Below are positions 4,996 to 9,347 of a DNA stretch of 9,347 nucleotides, piece after piece (the first letter of the stretch is position 1; every line of letters starts with the position of its first letter). The stretch is from Actinomycetes bacterium (lineage in GTDB: Bacteria; Actinomycetota; Acidimicrobiia; Acidimicrobiales; RAAP-2). The position numbers and the translations under genes were made by a program. The notes beneath the pieces are model-generated. The model saw only the letters and a program-made list of their open reading frames with translations. It was not told the origin of the DNA and did not search any database. Location of the stretch: assembly GCA_021791615.1 (NCBI GenBank), contig JAJYWG010000068.1:1-9347 (forward strand). The letters run 5' to 3'.

Positions 4996-5901
4996 ATGGC
5001 ATTCTCGGCACCTGCACCGTCCGCCCTGAGGACCGTGAGTCACACGAACGTTTGGAGTTCTCCTTCGGTGGGATCAAGGGCAAACCTGCAGAAGGGCCGG
5101 AAGGGCCGGAAGGGCCGGAAGGGCCGGGTAGCCGTCGGCGTCGTCGCCGGTCTGGTCGTTGCCCTCGTCGGGGCGGCGGCCGGGGTCTGGTACTTCGTGA
5201 TCCGCACCCCGACCACAAAGATCAACCTTGCTGCTGCCCTCCAAATCTTCAAAGGGGACAGGGCCGGTGGGGCCGGTGGAGGGCTACCCCCGCCGGGCGT
5301 CTATCGCTATAGCACCAGCGGCGATGAGCACCTCAGCCTGGCCGGTATCAGCCGCGCATTCCCTTCGAGCTCCGACATGGTGGTCACTGACTCGGGGCGC
5401 TGCGCGACCATGAAGTGGTGGCCGCTGGTCCAGCACATGGAGGGCATCGTGCTCTGCCGGCAAGCGAACGGATCCCGCACGATCTCCTCCACCCCTTCCT
5501 ACGAGGACATAGCCGGCATCTCTTCGACGAGCGTCATCCGATGCCCCCCTGCCACCTACCTGGTGCCTCCAGACCCCAAGATCGGGGAAGTCTGGCGTGA
5601 CACCTGCCACTCGTCGGCGTCCCCCCCGCAGCCGGTGGTCTTCACCGGCAGGGTTCTCGGCATTGCCGACGTCGCGGTTGGCGGCCACGAGGTTCCGGCG
5701 CTTCACGTCGGCCTGACCCTCAGCTTTTCGGGCTCGGAGACGGGCAAGAACCCCAACAGCTACTGGATCTCCCTCGATGACGGCCTGATCTTGCGCCAGC
5801 GTGAGATGGTGGCTGTCTCTCAGTCGGCTGGCCCACTCGGCTCGGTCCTCTACTCGGAGAAGATGCGGATCACACTTCGCTCACTCGTCCCCACCCGCTG
5901 A
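4996..5901 (+). CDS. Single-pass membrane protein with KGR repeat, function unknown
   Basis: This is a protein of up to 301 residues that I do not recognise. It has a basic N-terminal part with four exact KGR units (residues 33-44), then one hydrophobic helix (about 45-69, VAVGVVAGLVVALVGAAAGVW) ending in FVIRTP, then about 230 residues. The positive charge before the helix predicts a cytoplasmic N-terminus and an outside C-terminal domain. That domain has four cysteines (GRCAT, VLCRQ, IRCPP, DTCHS), enough for two disulfides, and alternating strands such as FTGRVLGI and LHVGLTLSFSGS. The start is uncertain: ATG 4996, or GTG 5035 (13 residues shorter, with GAGGA just ahead). No lipobox is seen. 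It ends 23 bases before a convergent small ORF. Confidence 0.75.
   Translation: MAFSAPAPSALRTVSHTNVWSSPSVGSRANLQKGRKGRKGRKGRVAVGVVAGLVVALVGAAAGVWYFVIRTPTTKINLAAALQIFKGDRAGGAGGGLPPPGVYRYSTSGDEHLSLAGISRAFPSSSDMVVTDSGRCATMKWWPLVQHMEGIVLCRQANGSRTISSTPSYEDIAGISSTSVIRCPPATYLVPPDPKIGEVWRDTCHSSASPPQPVVFTGRVLGIADVAVGGHEVPALHVGLTLSFSGSETGKNPNSYWISLDDGLILRQREMVAVSQSAGPLGSVLYSEKMRITLRSLVPTR
5092..5127 (+). repeat. Four perfect 9-bp tandem repeats (AAGGGCCGG)
   Basis: Four identical head-to-tail copies of AAGGGCCGG lie in frame in the membrane-protein gene, coding KGR four times immediately before its membrane helix. Because the unit is 9 bp, changes in copy number keep the reading frame and alter only the number of basic units. 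Perfect identity of the copies suggests recent slippage or continuing copy-number change. Confidence 0.9.
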
Positions 5902-5924
5902 GGCAATACTCATACCAGGCAATC

Positions 5925-6095
5925 TCAGAGCAGATCGGCCAGTCTCTTCCAGCCCTCGAGTGGTCTCTCCAGCCACCACGGCTTCTCCGGTACGCGGCCT
6001 GCCGTGTGCCCGGCCAGCGCGTGCTCTTGCTCGAGCGGGGCGAAAGCCCTGTCCAGAAAGAAGCAGCCCGTGAGGTTCGTGGTGACCACGCTCAA
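5925..6095 (-). CDS. Small ORF coupled to the dienelactone hydrolase gene
   Basis: A 54-56-residue frame follows the hydrolase gene on the same strand. The possible TTG start (6095) overlaps the hydrolase TGA, and a GTG at 6089 is the alternative. The protein reads NLTGCFFLDRAFAPLEQEH, then GRVPEKPWWLERPLEG and WKRLADLL. It has no membrane segment and no motif I know. Its composition (Trp, Leu and charged residues in an ordered mix) looks protein-like rather than random, but there is no Shine-Dalgarno site close to either start. It may be a real small partner protein, a decayed gene tail, or chance. It converges with the membrane-protein gene, leaving a 23-base gap that holds two AGGCAAT copies (5901-5907 and 5917-5923). 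Confidence 0.4.
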   Translation of the reverse strand: MSVVTTNLTGCFFLDRAFAPLEQEHALAGHTAGRVPEKPWWLERPLEGWKRLADLL

Positions 6096-6832
6096 CCGAG
6101 CGCTGACGCGAAGAGATTCTCCATGGCCTGCCAGTGGCGTTCGGCGGCGGCCTGGTCGTAGCTGGCGTTGTCCGGTACGGCGAATCCGTGGTGGGCGGGG
6201 TAGGTCTCGATGGTGTGGGAGACACCGGCCTCGGTCAGCGCCTTCTCCAGCCGGTCCTTCTGCTCGTCAGGGAACGACTGGTCCTCTATCGCTCCGGCCA
6301 CATAGACGGTGGCCTTGATGTTGGCTGCCTTGTGGTGGGGGCTGTCGGGGTCCTCCTCTTTGGCTATGTTCCCGCCGTGGAACGAGGCGGCTGCCGCGCA
6401 GCGCTCTCCCAGGTGGCCGGCTGCGATGAGCGATAGCCGGCCGCCCATGCAGTAGCCGGTGGTTCCGATGCCGCCCGGCTTCTTCTCGGGCAACGAGTCC
6501 AGGTAGTCGGCGAAGGCGCCGGCGTCACGGACCGCCATGTCTGCTCTGTAGCTCCCGATCATCGCCATGAGCTTCTCCATCGACTCCTTGTTCTGGAACG
6601 CAGTGGCCATGTCGACCGGCTCGTAGGGTCCGTTGCGGTAGTAGAAGTCGGGCACCAGGACGATATAACCCAGCCCGGAGAGCCGTTCGCCCATTTGGCG
6701 CATGGTGTCACGCATTCCCCCGGCATCGGGGAACATGATCACCGCCGGCCAAGGCCCCTGGCCTTCTGGCATGCTCAAAGCCGCCGGACAGGTCCCGTCC
6801 GCAGTGTCGATCTCTACAGTGCGTTGTGGCAT
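6092..6832 (-). CDS. Dienelactone hydrolase-family alpha/beta hydrolase
   Basis: This 246-residue protein has the full dienelactone hydrolase layout: PAVIMFPDAGGMRDTMR (oxyanion region, about 29-45), nucleophile elbow GYCMGG with Cys128, catalytic Asp184 in GAIEDQ, and His215 in AHHGFAVP. The Cys-Asp-His triad is complete, so an active cytoplasmic hydrolase of lactones or esters is expected. The substrate is not predictable, as most family members are not true dienelactone hydrolases. Start ATG 6832 has a strong Shine-Dalgarno site, AGGAGGG, 7 bases upstream. That site sits in the loop of a possible hairpin. It is divergent from the F420-type gene and overlaps a small downstream ORF. Length and motifs are normal. 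Confidence 0.93.
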   Translation of the reverse strand: MPQRTVEIDTADGTCPAALSMPEGQGPWPAVIMFPDAGGMRDTMRQMGERLSGLGYIVLVPDFYYRNGPYEPVDMATAFQNKESMEKLMAMIGSYRADMAVRDAGAFADYLDSLPEKKPGGIGTTGYCMGGRLSLIAAGHLGERCAAAASFHGGNIAKEEDPDSPHHKAANIKATVYVAGAIEDQSFPDEQKDRLEKALTEAGVSHTIETYPAHHGFAVPDNASYDQAAAERHWQAMENLFASALG

Positions 6833-6833
6833 C

Positions 6834-6860
6834 GGGCAACCCTCCTAGTCTTTTTTGCCC
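6834..6860 (-). promoter_or_regulatory. Hairpin holding the hydrolase ribosome binding site in its loop
   Basis: On the minus strand GGGCAA (plus 6855-6860) and TTGCCC (plus 6834-6839) can pair across a 15-base loop that contains the AGGAGGG ribosome binding site. The hairpin ends one base before the ATG. The loop would leave the site open, or the stem could limit access to the start codon. The six-bp stem is short, so it may be chance. Confidence 0.35.
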
Positions 6861-6893
6861 ACCTTACATTCCCGAACCAACCCGTTCCCAGGG

Positions 6894-6919
6894 CCCGGCC
6901 GCCCGCAGAGTGGGCCGGG
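6894..6919. promoter_or_regulatory. Inverted repeat CCCGGCC/GGCCGGG in the divergent promoter gap
   Basis: A perfect 7-bp inverted repeat with a 12-base centre lies in the 137-bp gap between the divergent hydrolase and F420-type genes. On the plus strand it is followed by TTTG, too short a T run for a good terminator. It may be an operator for one or both genes, or part of a 5' leader. The high GC of the region makes chance pairing more likely. Confidence 0.3.
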
Positions 6920-6969
6920 TTTGTAGGCTCTCAGAAGCCCGTCTGACGCGAAGAGAGGAGGAGCCTTCC

Positions 6970-7392
6970 ATGCCTGAGGTGACCGATTGGAACCAACAGG
7001 TCATCGAGGAGTTCCGGGCCAACGGGGGCCGGGTCGGGGGCAACTTCGCTGGAGCGCCGCTCCTGCTTCTCCATACCAGGGGAGCGAGGACGGGCAAGGA
7101 GCGAGTCAATCCGATGATGTACCTGGATCTCGACGGGGGCCGCTACGTGTTCGCCTCCAAAGCAGGCGCTGACGCCAACCCCGACTGGTACCACAACCTG
7201 GTGGCAAACCCTGACGTTACCGTCGAGGTCGGCACCGAGATCTACCAGGCTCGAGGCGTCGTCGTTACCGGCCAGAGTAGGGACGCCATCTATGCCGAGC
7301 AGGCGAGCCGCTATCCGCAGTTCGCCGAGTACGCGGCGAAGACGAAGCGGGTCATCCCGGTGATGGAGCTCCGTCGCAAGGCCGGGACGTAG
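6970..7392 (+). CDS. Deazaflavin (F420)-dependent nitroreductase-family oxidoreductase
   Basis: This 140-residue protein fits the Ddn/DUF385 split-barrel family: WNQQVIEEFRANGG at the N-terminus, APLLLLHTRGARTGKERVNP at about 29-48, YVFASKAGADANPDWYHNL at 59-77, then NPDVTVEVG and a C-terminal helical part (PQFAEYAAKTKRVIPV). Members bind cofactor F420 and reduce or isomerise varied substrates, so the host probably makes F420, in line with an actinomycete. The substrate is not predictable. ATG 6970 has a strong Shine-Dalgarno site (GAGGAGG at 6956-6962). It is a single gene, divergent from the hydrolase. Nothing appears damaged. Confidence 0.92.
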   Translation: MPEVTDWNQQVIEEFRANGGRVGGNFAGAPLLLLHTRGARTGKERVNPMMYLDLDGGRYVFASKAGADANPDWYHNLVANPDVTVEVGTEIYQARGVVVTGQSRDAIYAEQASRYPQFAEYAAKTKRVIPVMELRRKAGT

Positions 7393-7548
7393 CATCGCGG
7401 CGAGGCGCAGACCAACCCAGTGGATCACGACGTCACCAGGGCTGCGTTCGAGAACGCTGCCGCAGTCAGAACGTAGGAACGTTATGGGCGCTCTCCGCCT
7501 CATCCGGCGTCGAGTGGTTCCCCTGTTGCCGGGAGCAGGGTACCTGCG
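7393..7548. other. Intergenic stretch without a gene
   Basis: No convincing coding frame is visible on either strand. A small inverted repeat, AACGT-AGGA-ACGTT, at about 7471-7484 is the only structure noted, with no T run. I see no clear terminator for the F420-type gene. Confidence 0.35.
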
Positions 7549-7660
7549 GTGAGCGACCAAGAGCGACGGCGCTTCGCTGTTCCACCTGCCCGAGGTGAAG
7601 TGGACGGCATCGACTTGGCGCTGTTGGACCCCGCCAACCCAGTCAGCGTCCGGCTTGGTG
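7549..7660 (+). pseudogene. N-terminal fragment of a DUF1841-like protein
   Basis: From GTG 7549 the first ~33 residues read ERRRFAVPPARGEVDGIDL, then ALLDPANP. This resembles the start of a DUF1841-type hypothetical protein common in high-GC bacteria, where DPxDPDERxxLIxAEHP normally follows. Here the similarity stops at about 7640, and the frame continues with low-complexity sequence to 7893. The rest of the protein (about 100 residues) is missing. The full open frame could instead be a divergent protein of 114 residues, but the composition change argues for truncation. The family name is from memory of the motif, so it is only moderately sure. Confidence 0.45.
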
Positions 7661-7940
7661 GTCGCAGCGGCGGTTCGCGCGAGGCGGCTGCCGTGGTGGA
7701 TGGACGCGAGGGCGTAGATCCTTTGGAGAAAGGGAGAAAAGCGGTATCGAGATGGAAGGCCGGGAAGTCACAGGCCATCATCCCCTTCGCCGGTGCTGCG
7801 GGTAGGACCTGCGTAACCCGGCAAGGTCTTCACCTTCCCCTCGCCATGTGGCTGAACCGGAGCTCTGTAGCGCCGAGCGATCCTCCCGGGTAAGTGTCCG
7901 CGGTCCTCGGTGACAGGCACATGGCTAGGGCATGCACTTC
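7661..7940. other. Non-coding stretch between the truncated fragment and the DUF6671 gene
   Basis: This stretch has a purine-rich patch (about 7719-7762) and then mixed sequence. I find no recognisable protein on either strand and no tRNA or known riboswitch pattern. It lies downstream of the DUF6671 gene and may be decayed sequence. No strong intrinsic terminator with a T run is visible. Confidence 0.35.
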
Positions 7941-8852
7941 CTATGGGTTGCAGTACGGGCATTCCCCCGGATCGGCGCGATCGTTGGGGGAGACGACTGG
8001 CCGGGTCTCTCGGTGCTCGCAGGCCGGGCAGCCGTCGATCTCGGCTCGCGGGCGGGCCACCTCTGTGCCGCACCAACGGCACGGTACGCCGAACTGAACG
8101 TCTATGCGTCCCCACCCGGGTGCGCCGCAGATTGGGCAGCGGGCGGCGATCCGGCCGGCAAGACGCTCGGCGGCGGCGGCTATGACAGCCCGGCGCGAAG
8201 GGCAGGCGTGAGCCCGTAGGTCGGTTTCGACAAGGGCCAGGCCGTCAGCGGAGGCAGCCGCGCACTCGGCGACGGCGGCAGCCAGCTTCTCGATGGAGGA
8301 AATTCCCTTGTGGATCGGGTGCACCGATCCGATGCTCGGCCGGACAATGAGCTGGTGATCGGGAAAGGATGCCTTGGCGAGGAACGGTCCGAGGTCGTTG
8401 CCGGCTGCCACGCTTGTCGTGGTTGCAACGACATCCCAGCTCGAGTGGCTCTCCCAGATGACTATCCCACTCTCGTCGTCTACTAGGACGACAATCTCCC
8501 GGTCGGCGTTGACGAATGGCATAGTGGGGTCGGGGCCGATGCTTCCCTCGGAGGCCAGGCCAAGGGCGTGGCCGGCGGCGCTCATCCCGAGGCGCGCCTT
8601 TGCAATTGCAGTCTCGAGTGGCGGCCCCTGGCGGGGGATGTCGCCGGTGAAGGTGCCGAGCGAATCGGTATCGACCGCGACCGCTTTGACCCGTAAGCCG
8701 ACGGTCTCCTCGAGCGGGGGAGCGATGAGGGGGAGCTTCCCGTGCTTGGTGGCCAGCACCGCCACCAAGCCGGCATAGGGGTGCTCTGCCTGCTCCCACC
8801 TGCGACATGGGCGAGTCGGTACAACCAGGCGCCCCGCTTCCCCGCTGGACAC
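7941..8852 (-). CDS. DUF6671-family protein with C-terminal zinc-ribbon cysteines
   Basis: This 303-residue protein, if started at GTG 8852, carries the DUF6671 landmarks: YAGLVAVLATKHGKLPLIAP, DTDSLGTFTGDIPR, AKARLGMSAAG, LASEGSIGP, FPDHQLIVRPS and VETDLRAHACPSRRAVI. A 67-residue tail holds four CxxC pairs (CPIC, CRWC, CPAC, CPYC) with the signature GAPGWGR and a DPGECPYCNP end, probably binding two zinc ions. The biochemical role of the family is unknown to me. GTG 8852 has GGGAG 8 bases upstream. TTG 8768 or GTG 8765 would start at the conserved region but lack such a site. An ATG at 8808 is out of frame. It is divergent from the enoyl reductase gene. Confidence 0.88.
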   Translation of the reverse strand: MSSGEAGRLVVPTRPCRRWEQAEHPYAGLVAVLATKHGKLPLIAPPLEETVGLRVKAVAVDTDSLGTFTGDIPRQGPPLETAIAKARLGMSAAGHALGLASEGSIGPDPTMPFVNADREIVVLVDDESGIVIWESHSSWDVVATTTSVAAGNDLGPFLAKASFPDHQLIVRPSIGSVHPIHKGISSIEKLAAAVAECAAASADGLALVETDLRAHACPSRRAVIAAAAERLAGRIAARCPICGAPGWGRIDVQFGVPCRWCGTEVARPRAEIDGCPACEHRETRPVVSPNDRADPGECPYCNP

Positions 8853-8907
8853 CGCAGGATCTCCCGTTCGCCGTCGCCACAGCACGGGGCAAACATACCA
8901 TACAAGA

Positions 8908-8919
8908 GAAGCTAGCTTC
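8908..8919. promoter_or_regulatory. Palindrome GAAGCTAGCTTC in the DUF6671/fabI divergent promoter
   Basis: A perfect 12-bp palindrome is flanked by an imperfect outer repeat (ATAC on the left at 8900-8903, GTAT on the right at 8921-8924). It sits in an AT-richer patch (about 8890-8945) between the two divergent starts, where both promoters must be. TATGGT and TATGTT on the minus strand (8892-8901) are -10-like. It could be an operator for either gene. No regulator gene is adjacent. Confidence 0.4.
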
Positions 8920-8996
8920 GTGTATCGTAGTTCGTAGAGTAGAGTCTGTTGCGCCATCTGGAGGCGGGCGGAGCAACGAGAGAGGAGGTATCGGGA

Positions 8997-9347
8997 GTGT
9001 TGAGCGGAAAGCGGCTGCTTGTCAGCGGTGTCGCGACGAGCGACAGCATCGCTGCCGTGGTGGTGGAGCGTGCTCTTCGAGCCGGCGCCGAGGTGCTGGT
9101 AGCGGCCTATCCGAGAGATGTGCCCGCCGCGCAAGAAGTGCTGTCGGCCCTTCCGGGACCGCCCGCAGTGGTGGCGCTGGACGCAACGAACGAAGGCGAT
9201 CTGAGCGCGTTGGAGGAGGACCTGCGACATCGCTGGGGGCGGCTCGACGGCGCGCTGCACGCCATCGCGTTTGCACCCCGAGCTGCTCTCACCAGCGTGA
9301 TGGACGCCCCGGCCGGCGACGTGGAGATGGCCATGCGCACGAGCGTG
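8997..9347 (+). CDS. fabI: Enoyl-ACP reductase (FabI/InhA type), N-terminal part, cut by window end
   Basis: The first 117 codons from GTG 8997 read LSGKRLLVSGVATSDSIAAV, the FabI/InhA version of the SDR cofactor motif (GVAxxxSIA). They continue through AGAEVLVAAYPRD, LDATNEGDL and RWGRLDGALHAIAFAPRAAL, where the HAIAFAP segment is diagnostic for NADH-dependent enoyl-ACP reductases. The enzyme does the last reduction step of fatty acid elongation (FAS-II) in the cytoplasm. The catalytic Tyr and Lys lie beyond the window. AGGAGG at 8983-8988 is 8 bases before the GTG, with TTG 9000 as a less likely start. In many actinomycetes fabG precedes this gene. Here it stands first, divergent from DUF6671. 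Confidence 0.9.
   Translation, partial: MLSGKRLLVSGVATSDSIAAVVVERALRAGAEVLVAAYPRDVPAAQEVLSALPGPPAVVALDATNEGDLSALEEDLRHRWGRLDGALHAIAFAPRAALTSVMDAPAGDVEMAMRTSV

Noticed and set aside
5092..5127. CRISPR-like array
   Set aside because: The copies are 9 bp and contiguous without spacers, and no cas genes are present.
5068..5130. Collagen-like EGP repeats in another plus-strand frame and RPF repeats on the minus strand
   Set aside because: Both are shadows of the 9-bp repeat. The KGR frame alone is followed by a membrane helix and a long protein-like domain.
3770..5218. A single 482-codon minus-strand open frame
   Set aside because: It is a chance fusion running through an antisense stretch, the oxidoreductase remnant and the sigma factor N-terminus. 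Family similarity changes frame inside it, so it is not one gene.
7661..7735. Short plus-strand frame reading VVAAAVRARRLPWWMDARA
   Set aside because: It could be the tail of a lost gene, but it is too short and has no family I recognise.
7719..7850. Possible structured RNA in the purine-rich non-coding stretch
   Set aside because: I could not match it to a known riboswitch, tmRNA, RNase P or tRNA pattern, and no stable helix set was evident by eye.
8853..9260. Extension of the DUF6671 reading frame across the divergent gene
   Set aside because: The extension is antisense to the enoyl reductase and the shared promoter region. It has no family similarity, and a GTG with a ribosome site lies at 8852.

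Overview
The window is high-GC DNA with many GTG starts, Shine-Dalgarno sites of the GGAGG type, a deazaflavin (F420)-dependent nitroreductase-family protein, a SigJ-like ECF sigma factor remnant and an InhA/FabI-type enoyl reductase. Together these suggest an actinomycete-like organism (Actinomycetota). The genus cannot be told from the sequence.

Left part (1-2400): an accessory strip of partly broken genes. It holds the tail of a VOC/glyoxalase protein, an intact ArsR-type repressor translationally coupled to an SRPBCC protein that has lost one C from a run of Cs, and a double-ended fragment of an IS1380-family transposase starting right after that gene. An apparently intact brnT-brnA toxin-antitoxin operon follows, with a perfect 7-3-7 palindrome at its promoter. 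A short possible transposase tail lies between brnA and the next gene.

Middle (2388-4940): a divergent SRPBCC / TetR pair shares a 41-bp gap filled by two identical 14-bp palindromes. Next comes a gene graveyard: a SigJ-like sigma factor, its FAD oxidoreductase partner and an RHH antitoxin. Each has lost an internal segment but still shows homologous sequence on both sides of the loss. The old overlaps (GTGA between oxidoreductase and sigma factor, ATGA at the antitoxin start) survive.

Right part (4996-9347): mostly intact genes. These are a single-pass membrane protein with a 4 x 9-bp repeat coding KGR units just before its membrane helix, a small ORF coupled to a dienelactone hydrolase-family gene, a divergent F420/Ddn-family gene, a truncated DUF1841-like fragment, a DUF6671 protein with four CxxC pairs, and divergently the first 117 codons of a FabI/InhA-type reductase, cut by the window end.

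How the genes work together: the coherent modules are ArsR + SRPBCC (broken), BrnT + BrnA with an autoregulatory-type operator, TetR + SRPBCC with paired operators, sigma factor + oxidoreductase (broken), and the DUF6671/fabI divergent pair. I see no CRISPR array, tRNA, rRNA or clearly new defence system. The main value of the window is its cis-regulatory palindromes and its record of gene decay.
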